This document shows, one piece after another, positions 49,440-60,588 of a DNA stretch of 64,000 nt; within the stretch, counting starts at the first letter, position 1, and every line of letters begins with the position of its first letter. A model generated the notes under the pieces. That model saw nothing but the letters and a program-made list of their open reading frames with translations. It was not told where the DNA came from and did not search any database. A program made the position numbers and the translations under genes. The DNA is from Lithospermum erythrorhizon (Eukaryota > Streptophyta > Magnoliopsida > Boraginales > Boraginaceae): the NCBI GenBank assembly GCA_019722365.1, contig JADFUC010000073.1, forward strand, positions 62,001 through 126,000, given 5' to 3'.

Positions 49440-50911
49440 TTTAAATATTTTTTAAACCAAAAGATCTTCTTATGTGTCAACTTTCTTCATCGCTTCGCGA
49501 ATGTTTGTTTAACTAGTATATTGCTACTTTTCGTGACTTTGATATCACGCTACAAGTATTTGTCATTGGATAGATGTTGATCGACTCTTCAAAGGCGAGA
49601 TTATTTATTTTCGTAGTGTTACTAAAACATGATACTATTCAAATAACGATGGAATATTGCAATGTTGTTTTGAATATCGATGTTTACAAAGTTGGTTCTA
49701 TTTCACTCTGATAATGCATCGGCTAATAGCGTGTCTATCAAACTCTTAAATTAAAATCGTAGAAATGGAATTTGAAGAACTATTTCATACTAGGTGTTTC
49801 TATGTCATGTTCTTCAACTAAGAAATAAAGCATTTTAATCACATTATTCAGATGAATTTATCAAGCCTATTAGAAATGGAGTTCATTTAATTTGTTATTT
49901 CCCCAAATAAAAGAAAAGAGTACAAGACATCGGGTTTCGCAAGTCGTAAAAAATATAAAAATTAATATTGATTTAGAGACTAGATGGAATTCTATACATG
50001 ATCTTCTTGCCTCGTGCATATAAATATAGTAGATGAGATTACATCATTTTATACAGTTCACAAGCCTACCAACGGTAGCTCATTATCCTAAGATCACCTA
50101 TTCAAATCGGGACCCACTGCTTAGAGTTGCTCCATTTTCTGCACCTTTTAAAGACCACACTAAAGCATTTTCAACTCAATATAGTCCCAATATTCATCAA
50201 GCTTTTGAATGTATCAGAGCTTCGCTATGCATACGCATTTAGATAATAGTGGATAAGTTCAAGGCTGGAGACACGATTCCTAATATGGAAGAGAAATTTT
50301 GAAATATTATCTTCCCATTCCACATGCATATGCTATCGGTGCAATAATGTGTCCAACCATTAAAATAGATATATTCTTTGCATGGATGGGGATTTGATTT
50401 TAGAATGTTCGGAGTTTCTTCAATCCTAGTTATTTTGTTAATTTCCCTAAGAATGCATACAAAACACAAATTGAAGCATATTTATACAACATGTATTCCA
50501 AATTTTTAAAAGCGCCTCCAAGTAATAGTGCAAAGTAGTGGTAATTTTTCATTTCTTATGATTGTCATTATCTTCAAGTGAGTAATCATCTTAAAAAAGC
50601 GCCGAGTGGTGGCCTTAAGCTTCATACTTAATACTCCATCTCTGCTAATTTAAACGAGTTGACTAATACTTGAAAACACCTTTTGACATGAGTAATGCAT
50701 AATCATGAAAATCCAATTGATGTTCTCAAATGGTGGGAGAGCAAGGAAGGTATTTTCCTATATCGAAAATGAAATTTACATGAGAAGCAATGAAGTCTGC
50801 AGATTAGTATGGCAAAACTTCAATATACGCCTAGAAGGTCAAGACTACTCTACGGCAATAGAAGTTTGTGTGGTAATCAAGGATTGGACGGGCCATGAAA
50901 AAGCGACGTGA
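49440..50911 (+). pseudogene. hAT-family transposase relic
   Basis: Broken plus-strand frames give, in the right order, hAT transposase landmarks. These are TSICHWIDVD near 49551-49583 (family: TAHFID..W), DNASAN at 49710-49730, ELFHTRCFYVM at about 49775-49812 (family: HVRCACHILNL) and TRWNS at 49979-49993. Further on come NPIDVLKWWESKEGIF at about 50710-50760 and AIEVCVVIKDW at 50857-50890, the last two from the C-terminal dimerisation domain. A hAT enzyme excises and inserts DNA with 8-bp duplications. This one has stops and frameshifts throughout, and no inverted termini were located. Confidence 0.72.
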
Positions 50912-51220
50912 AGATAAAGCATTTAGACTTATAATCACACTAAAAAGACATGTTTGATGACTTTGACATCGAACAAGACATCAACGATGTAAATAGAAGC
51001 GAACGGAAAGAAGTTAAGATAACAACAATGATTTGCCTCTATTCGTAAGATGAGTTGATCAAGAACAATTTGTACTTCTTTAATTTATTATGTTGATGAT
51101 GTAAACTAATGGCACGCACGAGTAAATGTGAACGGCTAATAAAAAAATAAGTTTATATTTTCATTTGCTATTTTTTATGATTATCTTATTATAAAGTTTT
51201 CATTGTGGGTCGGTCAAAAC
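50912..51220. other. Short intergenic stretch
   Basis: Nothing identified between the hAT relic and the GGACGCCC array. Confidence 0.3.
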
Positions 51221-51507
51221 GACGCCCTCTATACTTCTTAACGGACGCCCTATACTTCCAACGGACGCCCTATACTTCGAATGGATGTCCTTATATATAC
51301 TTCGAACCGACGCCCTGTGAATCAAACGGATGTCCGGGTACGCAGTAGTCACAAGTATTTAATTTAAGCTTAACGCCCGAATCCGAAACGCATATCCGCT
51401 AATTATATTTATATTAAAGCGGACGCCCGATAAATTAAACGGACGCCCGCATGCGTAGAAGTCAAGAGATAAGCATTTTAAGCGACGCCCGATGATCGAA
51501 CGACATC
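51221..51507 (+). repeat. Array of GGACGCCC / GGATGTCC boxes
   Basis: GACGCCC or GGACGCCC recurs about every 20 bp near 51221, 51242, 51262, 51307, 51371, 51421, 51440 and 51484. Related GATGTCC/GACATCC boxes lie between. The first three units share 'ctatacttc'. Related boxes reappear at 53305-53335. Confidence 0.75.
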
Positions 51508-51524
51508 CGCTTAATCGCGATTTT

Positions 51525-51536
51525 CAGCCTTATAAA
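51525..51536 (+). promoter_or_regulatory. TATA box downstream of the box array
   Basis: TTATAAATTG follows the GGACGCCC array by about 20 bp. It is followed by a CT-rich leader and an ATG at 51725. I infer a promoter for the broken ORF downstream. Confidence 0.45.
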
Positions 51537-51724
51537 TTGCTCCAAACCCTAATCAGACTTCATTTTCAATCAGAACCATTCCACCAAAATTTCATATTTT
51601 CTCTCTCTACTTCTACTACAAAACTTCATCTTTTTCCTAAATTTAAGTATGCAAAGTGTTCTATAACACTCAAAGAACACATTTTTTACATTTTCGAATT
51701 TGCTAATTGTCTCAATTATTCACA

Positions 51725-52740
51725 ATGAAGAAATGTATCACAAATGCGGGAGGAGAGTAAGAAAGCGGAAAGGAAAGAAGAAGCGAGGAGTGAGCCTCCG
51801 CCTCCATCACACTCATTAGAACCCGCCGCAATGTGTTTTTATGGAAGAAACCATCCAACCGGTATGTATATTACTTAAAAAGAACTTGAAGGTACAAATG
51901 CCATTGTTGGTTTGAATTTTCATGGATGGTCAATCTTCGCTAAGTTTAATCAGAGGCAGACCCGGAATTAGCGAGAATTTTATATTTATATGAAAGTGGA
52001 TTTAAAATGATTCAATTATTTGGTATGTTCATGGTTAAAAAGGCATTTTAGATTATCATATGATAGCTCAAGAATTTGGAATTGAGGATTATAATGACCA
52101 CTTTTCTGAATGGCCTCCTAGAAATTGGAGTTTAAATTGTCCATTTACCTTACGGCTAAATTAGTTATTTTAACAATGATGTAACGTAAGCATTTACGAT
52201 AAAAACTAGCTTTGAGGCATACGATGACTGTCAACAAAAAGCTAGCTTTTAAGAGATTGTAAAAGATATTTTGATGCCCTCGCTAAAAGCAACGACAATC
52301 GCTTAGTGTCATTCATACTCTATCATATACGCTTTTATTGAATGAGAAGAATATCAACTTACCTAGATTGACATTAAAAAGTACGGATGTGAGTAAGTGA
52401 AAGTCATGTTTGCCGTATGGTATGTTTATATCCAATTTCTTGGTGTAAATGAGGGGTGAATCGGAATAATGAAACGCCCGACTTGTGAGTTCAACACAAA
52501 GATTGGGAGCAATCCTTGACCAACCAAGAAATATATTGGTGGTTATTTAACCTCATGTCAAATTCGAGTGTACGACTGCTTTTTGAGCCTCACATGAAGA
52601 AATTTAGGAACAAAATGGTTAGAAGACCACAACCTCCACAGGAGGATGGACGCCGAATCCCCCCTCGAGAGATCCTCAAGGCTCTCCCTCGTATTCGAGG
52701 TCCTAGTGAAGCATTGCCTTCTCAGCCCTGGGTCTCGTGA
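51725..52740 (+). pseudogene. Broken ORF resembling a putative plant transposon protein
   Basis: From the ATG at 51725 the frame is interrupted within 12 codons. Fragments downstream read AIVGLNFHGWSIFAKFN, REFYIYMKVD, FGIEDYNDHFSEWPPRNWS, LLNEKNINLPRLTL, KSCLPYGMFISNFL and finally an open 74-aa frame ending QEDGRRIPPRE..PSQPWVS. The pattern (FYANMK, W.VRG, LL.EK.INVP, LP.GMFIS.L) resembles the 'putative plant transposon protein' domain found in many plant retroelements. No function is known to me. It is clearly inactive as written. Confidence 0.45.
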
Positions 52741-53515
52741 CTATGATTCTAGTCCTATGAGTGACCATGAGATGTTATTGTTGGATATGTACAAAAGCGT
52801 ACGAATGCAATGTATTCATATTGATTAAATTATATACACCATCATTATTTTTATTGAATATTGAAAATGTGCAGTTGGAAAAATATGCAACTTGAACGCG
52901 GAGGATCAAGATCGCCGATTCCGCTGGATCGTCGTGTAACCGATCAAAAACGGATATATGACGTATCCAGGGTATCCACGTCAGCCCGATCTTTCACACC
53001 CAAATCCCCAAGATATGATAGATGAAGACGAAGAATAATGTTCTATGTTTTTTATTTTCTTTTATAAATGAACCTTAGTTTATTTTGTTTTATAGATGGA
53101 TGAACTTTGCTTAGTTTAATGTTTATGGTATGTTTTATTCTATGGATGTTAAAACTGTGGTTCGGATGTTTGAAGTTTGTTTTATGATTTTGTTGGATTT
53201 CGATTTAGATATTTATGGGTTTTTTTTTATGTATGTGTGTGGTTTGTTTTTTATTTGCACATAGTGTAAAATAGGTGCGATTGTGATGGATAAACTATTC
53301 TCAATCGGACGCCCACTTCACCAACCGGACGTCCGCTAGTTCGTTGGACCGGGCAAGACTGATTTACCTCGGCACACTAGCTTAGTGTGCCAATGAGGGC
53401 CTCAATATTCTCCGGTGTGTGCCATTCGCTCGCACACTGCCACCGCTCGGGGATACCGACACGGGTTGTTCAAGGTCCGTCCTTAACGGACGTGGCGCCG
53501 TCCGGCCCACTTCGC
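52741..53515. other. Transposon-flanking stretch with GC-rich patch
   Basis: AT-rich to 53270, then a GC-rich patch (53290-53515) with further GGACG boxes and a hairpin at 53371-53391. No ORF of note. Confidence 0.35.
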
Positions 53516-55035
53516 TTGCCACGCCTAGCTATGGACAAAGAGTTAAATGCAATGAATGCTAATGGTACTTGAGAGTTTACAGTATTACCAAAAGACAAGA
53601 AAATCATATTCTATAAATGGATCTACAAAGTAAAGCTCAAGGCTGATGGCACTTTAGAGAGGTTCAAGGCATGCCTGGTTGCCAAAGGCTTTACATAGAA
53701 AGAGCGCATTGATTATCAGGAAACATTCTCACCTGTGGTGAAATGTACACAATTAGGTGTATTCTTCGTGTTGCTACTCACAATCAATGGCCTTTGGTAC
53801 AACTAGATGTCAACAATGTATTTTTACATGGGGATTTATTGGAGGATGTGTATATCAGACCCCTAAAGGTGTATAGGCTCTTGGAGGCACAGTTTGCAAA
53901 CTCAAAAAGTCACTATATGGCTTAAAACAAGCAACAATGGTTTGCAAAGCTTAATCGATGACTAATGGATCAAGGTTTTCAGCAATCTAAAAATGATTAT
54001 TCTTTGTACATCAAGCATGAAGTGAATAGTACAATTATATTGGTAGTTTATGTTGACGACATTTTGTTAACTACTTCAGATTCTCAATCTATCTAGGCAT
54101 TAGAAGATCATTTGCACTTTCAGTTTAGCATTAAGAATTTGGGAGAATTAAACTATGTCCTAGGCTTTGCATTAAGGATTTGGGGGAATTGAACTATTTC
54201 CTAGGTTTTGAGATAAAAAAGAGACTACCCAGACATAACGATACACAACAAAAGCTCAGAAGAGACTGATAAAATACTTAAGATTCATTTTGTCATGTTA
54301 CAAAGAAGCTCAAGATTCACACCACTACCATTGAATTTCAAGCTTCTACCTAATGAAGGGAAGGTGTTACAGAATCCATAATATTACAAGTCAATGGTAG
54401 GGAAGTTGAATTTCGTAACTAATACAAGGCCTTATCTCTCTTATGCTGTCCAAACTCTTAGTCAATTCATGCAGTCTCCTCAAAGTGCTCATCTGAAAGC
54501 TTTGTAGCATCTCTTGACTTATGTGCATCACACAATGTCTTTAGGCATTAGTCTCAAGGGAGCTCAAACATTGTCCTTAAAAGCTTAGTATCCGGGACCT
54601 ATAAAATTTTGTCCATCAACAAGAAGGTCTGTGACTGGTTATGTTGTGACACTAGGTGATTTCTCTGTATCCTAGAAGAGTAAGAAGCAATCAATAGTGT
54701 CTAGAAGTTCAGCTGAAGCTGAGTATAGAGCCATGGCACAAACAGCTTCTGAGGTCACTTGGTTAGTTTGATTGCTTGGAGAATTAGGCATCAAAGACCC
54801 CTGGCAACCTAACTCTTTACCGTGATAACATATCCACATTGTTAAAACCCAAAGAGCCACGAGAGAACGGCTATCGACATAGATTGTCACGTCACAAGGA
54901 ACAAAATCATGGAAGGGTTGCTTACTTTGGCACACATGTTCCCAAATTCACTTTTCATCCTCTCAACATCATTATATTCTATCCAAGCTGGAGATGGATA
55001 GGGTTGTCTCAACATCCACCTCCAGCTTGCAGGGG
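53516..55035 (+). pseudogene. Copia pol fragment: reverse transcriptase and RNase H
   Basis: The plus strand starts near 53530 with MDKELNAMNANGT and continues [56 protein letters not shown] and VVYVDDILLT (RT active site, about 54040-54070). RNase H is seen as MVGKLNFVTNTRP, SRSSAEAEYRAMA (54698-54737) and LGELGIKDPW. Stops and frameshifts occur throughout, and a 41-bp tandem duplication (54128-54209) shifts the frame. Gag, protease and integrase are absent, so it is 5'-truncated. Spacing and motifs fit an Ale/Retrofit-type Copia. Confidence 0.85.
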
Positions 55036-55260
55036 TATTGAACACACCTCAGCAGCCACGTGTTAACACGCAAGAGGCTCTAGAAGTTAGTCAGGAGCAA
55101 AAGTTAGTTAGGGAATTTATTGTAATTGTTGTGTAAGTTGTGTATAGAGTTGAGGATAAGAGTATACATGTGGTATATACATACAATCTGTAAGGGGAAT
55201 TCATTCATTCAATACACAATAATATTCACTCTTTCAATAACAAAATCTCTAATGAACTTC
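55036..55260 (+). repeat. 3' LTR-like segment of the Copia fragment
   Basis: It follows a polypurine-like 'agcttgcaggggt'. It contains TGTTAACACGCAAGAGG and 'cattcaatacacaataatattc', typical of short Copia LTRs. Boundaries are approximate. Confidence 0.45.
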
Positions 55261-57940
55261 ATCTTCATTTATAATTTCATCTAGCTTTTCTCACTAAGTA
55301 ACAATGGAATCAAATCATCCATTGGAAGATGTTGATGATCAACATGAAGCATCAACTAATACAAATCGACAATTAACTCTTATATGATGATATTGTACCA
55401 CTTCGCCAAGAGGTTTTATCAATCAAATTTGACTAACAGTGTAACAAAAAATAGAAGATAAAAAGAAAAGAAAAAACATCTCATTTATGGGAGGAATAAA
55501 AATCTATCAAAAGTGGCCTTTTACTGTAATTATCAGAGTCACCACTCACCACCGTCGTCTAATTAAGACATAAGCAAAGAGTCTCAGTCTCGTTCCAAAC
55601 GAGCCCAGCGGTTCTTCACCAACTTGATGTATAGTTATTAGACTTTCAGTTTAAGACCTATAATATCCTAAGTCATTATCATTTGTTTGCCACATCAATA
55701 GAACACTTTTAGATTTTATGAAGAACATAGTGAGTTCTATATGATTCTTCATTTTGGGATTATTACTTATTAGTCATACTTCGATACTCCTATGGTAAAC
55801 AGTCGGTACCAGACATGAAACACAATAAATGAACTCCAACACATGGCAATCTTTTGAAGGTTCCTTCTTCAAACATATAATAAAATGGATATTTACCAAT
55901 GATGTGTTGCCAGTTTTGTTGATATGAAATTTTTTGTATTAAAATTACGATTAGCAAAGACGACACATAAGATATAAATTACTAATACATACAAATTCCT
56001 AATTAAAGACAAGCAGAAAGAAGTCAGCCACGTACAAAGCTAAGTCATATAAATAAAAATGTAATATGTCTCCAACGAGAGTTTGAAGAATGTGATCTAA
56101 ATCTCATGACTAAAGTATGCGTATGTTTTTCAAGTGGAAAGTTAGGATTTTCTAAACTTTAGTACTTTTAATTTCTTTAAGTATAGATATTCAAATTGAT
56201 ATATAATTTTGAGAATCTTTACAATTCAAGATTCTTTAACTTCCTATACATTTGTAAGTAGCTTATACGAGTACTAATTAATAAGCTTTGTTAAAAATAC
56301 ATGAAATTTTATTTTAAATTAATTGATAATAAAAGTAGTGATCACTATATATCTCTTATAAATCCATTTGGACTTTTATAATTTTTCCTATAATTTTTCA
56401 ATGTGGAGAGTTGGGAATTCATGGTGTTATTATTCCATCTTAAAATCAATTTGTAATCGGAGAAATGATCCATGACCGTATAAATCAATTGAAATTTAAT
56501 AATTCTTTAATGTGGAATGTTTTATTCAAGCTTCCTAATTTACTATATACAGTACATTTTAACAAATGTTTTTCTTGCATATACTTGGAATTTCGAGTAC
56601 TTCGTAGATGGCTTTATTGTATTTTGATGTGCAACTCACAAACACTAACACAGTTACACAGCAGGTCCACCTTTTCAACTAGTATCTATAATCTACTTTG
56701 CGCTGCCCCATTCGTGCAAAAAGAAAAAAAAAAGGTCTACGATTTTAAATTTGACCATCTTCTTATTACATTTCACATATAGAAATCAATCAATTTACTC
56801 AATGATTTAAGGCTACTATTATATAATCGATTTTCTTAGGAACTCAAGGTACAATCGTACAAGTCGGCAAAAGGAAGAAGGGAAAGTCCCATTAAAAGAC
56901 ATCTTATTAATTTGCTTGTTGTATCATGAATGTAGCAAATGATGAATGAGTTCATACGGAGTATCATATACTCACAGTTGGGGAAAATAAATGTGTTGGG
57001 GAAATAAATGTGTCGATTGTCATTAATAGAATGGGAAGATTTGATTTTAGTAAGGACGGAGTTTACACCAAATGAATCTACCCAAGATAAGTTGGAAATT
57101 AAATTTGTCGACCAAATATTAAATGAACTCTTTGGATTCCCTAGCTTAATTCTTTATTTTTTGCCACAACTAACGATCGCGATTATATTAAGTGATTGAC
57201 CGTTTTTCTATTCTATGTCAATTTAGAGACCAAATTTTTGCCATGTTAGTAATGTAGGTGATTAAACTGCAATTAAATGCTTCGCCGGGCTTTTTTAATT
57301 GCTTAAATTTATTTCTACATAATTAAGAAAAGTAAAATAATTAAAAAGTTCATTAAAAATCTAGAATGACAATCAATCAAATAATATCATTTGGCTTATT
57401 GCTTATTTTAATAAAAATAATAAAAAGATATTTGAATGAAACTTATTTATTATGCTAAAACAATAATTATAAAAAATAAATTATTTTGCTAAAACGACAA
57501 CTATAAAAAACAAAATGAGTAAAGACTTTGTGGAACTAAATAATTTACAACGGTCTCATTTAATGAAATTAAATTAACATTGTTACATGATATTCCCTCG
57601 GGGAATTTTTCAATTGTCATTTTAGGCATTTAATTACACATTAATAAATAAAATTAGTGAAGTTTTACATATAAACCTCTTTTTAATTAGTCATTTAATT
57701 GTATAGCTTCTATCTTATGTAGTCGTTGTTATTAGCTTAATTGACCAATAAATTTAAAAGTTTCCTAAATTACTAAAATTAGCTTCAAAGTTAATCAAAT
57801 TTATAGTAGTATAAAATACACAATATAAGATTAATATGAATTGTTAACCTCAAATTTTAAATATTTTACCCCAAAAGAAAGTTAAGAATTAGGTCAACTA
57901 AATTTTGGAGTAAAATAAAAAGGCATTTACTTTGGCATTT
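55261..57940. other. AT-rich intergenic region upstream of the LBD gene
   Basis: Long AT-rich stretch with no recognisable gene. The ORFs at 56465-56782 and 57008-57199 have no domain I recognise and are probably chance frames. Confidence 0.4.
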
Positions 57941-57950
57941 TCTTTTTTAT

Positions 57951-57989
57951 TGACGTCATTTCTCCATAATATGATGCACAGTGACGTCC
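57951..57989 (+). promoter_or_regulatory. Two TGACGTC elements (bZIP-type sites)
   Basis: A perfect palindrome TGACGTCA (57951-57958) and TGACGTCC (57982-57989) lie 40-80 bp upstream of the TATA box of the LBD gene. TGACGTCA is a classic plant bZIP/TGA binding core. Confidence 0.6.
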
Positions 57990-58028
57990 TAATCCATAAA
58001 AGTTGATCCCCGGACTTTCTCGTCGACC

Positions 58029-58036
58029 TATATAAA
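58029..58036 (+). promoter_or_regulatory. TATA box of the LBD gene
   Basis: TATATAAA lies 96 bp upstream of the ATG. A start near 58060-58065 would give a 5' leader of about 60 nt. Confidence 0.75.
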
Positions 58037-58124
58037 CAAGATTTTTCTACCCAACTTTAGGTACAAAAAAATACAAACACCATCAAACGAAAAACAAAAC
58101 CAAATTCCTTTTTAGCAAAGTTTT

Positions 58125-60019
58125 ATGGATCATAGTGAGAACATGAATTGTGGCACCAATTTGCCATCATATTTATTATCTCCTTCTTCATCTCCAACTA
58201 ATTATTCTTCTTCTCCTTCTACTCCTCCATCGAGCATTATTGCTCCTTCCTCTCCTTTCTCCACCCCACCATCTCGAGTGATTCTCAGCCCTTGTGCGGC
58301 TTGCAAGATCCTTCGTCGTCGATGCGTTGAGAAATGCGTTTTAGCTCCTTATTTCCCCCCTACTGAACCCCTCAAATTCGCCATTGCTCATAAAGTTTTT
58401 GGTGCAAGTAATATCATCAAGTTACTGCAGGTATATACTAATCTTTGCATTACGTACTAATTTGTGTCATTTCCGATTTCTAAAAAAGTCATAGTGAATA
58501 ATTCAATATGGTCCCCGAAAATGAGATCCGATTGTCATTCCACACTTAAAAGTTATAAATCGATTCAAAAGTATATAAAATAATTGTCCAAAGTTACAGA
58601 ACCCCTCAAGTTCGCCATTGTTCAAATTGACCCCAAAGGTTGAGTGCAATAGCGAATTGATCCAATTTTTTTAGTTAAAATAATAATTTTGCCCAAAAGT
58701 TTCTTGCCTTTTTTTCATTATCATTTAACATATTGAATCAATTCGTAACTTTGTGAACTTTTCCAAGGACCAATATATAATTTTAAATTATTGTAGGATC
58801 AAATTACAACTTGATCCCAATTTTTAGGACCATATCGACGATTACAATAGCATTTTGATGTATACCTCATTTTAGTAACACATATACTAGAAAAACTCCA
58901 CATGGTAATGAGTACTTTAATTGCATTTTTGTCGTCATGGATCTCATAAACATACATACATACACCAAATTACTCCGTAGGAGTACATTTTAATTAAGTG
59001 GGATCTTTATAATTAAATCACTAAAATTTAAGTTTTTTTTTTAAACCACCCACCGCCTCCCCTTACAAATGGTGGTAATCAAATCTGCATCTCTAAGCCA
59101 CCTGGGCCCAACTACTGGCCATTCGATGTTCTCCACTAAAATTTAAGTTGATTGCTAATGTGATCCCACTCAATATCATCAAGTTGTGATTTAAACTCAG
59201 TCTAAGACAGTTAGATTTAGTCCTCATATTATATGCAATGTTAGAATTTGGTCCCCAAATAGACATAACCATTAATTATATCGTCTAAATGCATCACGTG
59301 ATCTACATATACAATAACGCCCGTTTAAATTCATAATCAATTTGGGGACCAAATATAATTGCAACATCATGTACATACTATTAAGAACTAAATCTACAAC
59401 AATTTCACTATCTGAGATCAACTTACAACTCAGTCATACTTATTGTGATCATATTGACAATTAACTCAAAGATACTACGATTCATTTTTTTTTCATAAAA
59501 TATTTTGTTCGTTTGTCCAATAAGTCTTTGTTTTTTGTTTTTTTTTTAATTTTTTTTTTACATACTAATCTGGTATAAATTCTTCAGCTCCCTTTACATA
59601 AGAATCATGGTTCCGTTATCAAGTATGGTGTCTGATATTTCATGAATAATAGCTTAACCCAATAAATTATGCAGGAACTCCCGGAGAGTCATAGAGCAGA
59701 TGCAGTGAACAGTTTGGTGTATGAAGCAAACGCAAGAATCAGAGATCCAGTTTATGGTTGTGCAGGATCCATTTCCCAGTTACAAAAGCAAATAAGTGAA
59801 CTTCAAGCAGAACTTGCTAAAGCAAAAGCTGAGGTCTTAAACATGCAATGCCAAAACTCAAATTTATTTTCTATAATCTGCATGGCTCAGCAACAAATCA
59901 TTGCCAACATATCAGACAATCATTTTGGAACATCATATGAGATCGATGACTACTCAAACTTCTTTCTTGAAGATGGAAATTATTTAGGGGCCTCATTGGA
60001 ACAACCTCTTTGGGCTTAA
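58125..60019 (+). CDS. LBD1/LBD11-like: LOB-domain transcription factor, LBD1/LBD11 clade
   Basis: Two exons, 58125-58430 and 59675-60019, joined in frame by a GT-AG intron of 1244 nt, encode 216 aa. A Ser/Pro-rich leader (residues 1-55) precedes the LOB domain. The domain has the C block [15 protein letters not shown] (Cys57, 60, 67, 71), the GAS block with FGASNIIK and [18 protein letters not shown], the invariant DPVYGCAG (126-133) and a coiled-coil [20 protein letters not shown]. The C-terminus is acidic and variable. The intron falls after LLQ, the usual site in this family. Class I LBD proteins are nuclear, plant-specific DNA-binding regulators of organ boundaries and meristem activity. 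The [14 protein letters not shown] and MQCQ motifs point to the LBD1/LBD11 clade. No other genes lie nearby. Frame and splice sites are intact. Confidence 0.95.
58490..58865. mobile_element. Foldback (MITE-like) element in the LBD intron, first
   Basis: The left arm 'caatatggtcc.cgaaaatgagatc' and the right arm (complement: 'cgatatggtcctaaaaattgggatc') pair imperfectly across about 370 bp, with further pairing inward. It is related in wording to the second foldback. Confidence 0.5.
59148..59467. mobile_element. Foldback (MITE-like) element in the LBD intron, second
   Basis: Arms of about 115-130 bp (59148-59262 and about 59336-59467) are inverted copies. The inner ends are exact: ATTTGGTCCCCAAAT against ATTTGGGGACCAAAT. 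The outer parts share 'gctaatgtgatccca' with the complement of 'tattgtgatcatattgac' and the 'gatttagt' block. There is no coding content. Confidence 0.7.
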
Positions 60020-60588
60020 TTAATAATCACAAGTCACAACTACTTCAGATTTAACCATATGAAACGCGGTGCAAAAAATGCATTTATTGTTTATGGACCA
60101 TAATTTCAATTTTAACCATATATTTATAAAAGTTGATGTTGGATTCCCAAATGGGAACATGTATGTAATAACACTATTCAATAGAAATTAATTAAATATC
60201 AAATCTTTGACTTAGTAATAGAGGAATAATTTAGTTTGGTAGTCATTTTCCATCCACACTCTTATCCATTTTTAAATTGTTTCGGTGTGTGTTCATTAAC
60301 TTCGCTCATCTGCAATAATTGTCAAATTGGGACCATAATGCACACTTGGTACAGTTGAGAATAAATGGTAATTTATAAACTAAATTATTAGTGTATAGAA
60401 ATTGGCTCTGCTCTTTTCAACTGTTTGGTAGCGTGATGGGTACAATAATATTTAAATTGATGGGATTATATCTCAAGATAATTCCCCTGCTTTTTAAGAT
60501 GGGAAGATTAATTTGATATGTCATATTTGATTTTCAAGTGATAAAGAAAAAACAATTCTACATCATTTAATTAGAAGATTCACATGCG
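60020..60588. other. 3' flank of the LBD gene
   Basis: Probable 3' UTR, then AT-rich spacer. No further feature seen. Confidence 0.4.
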
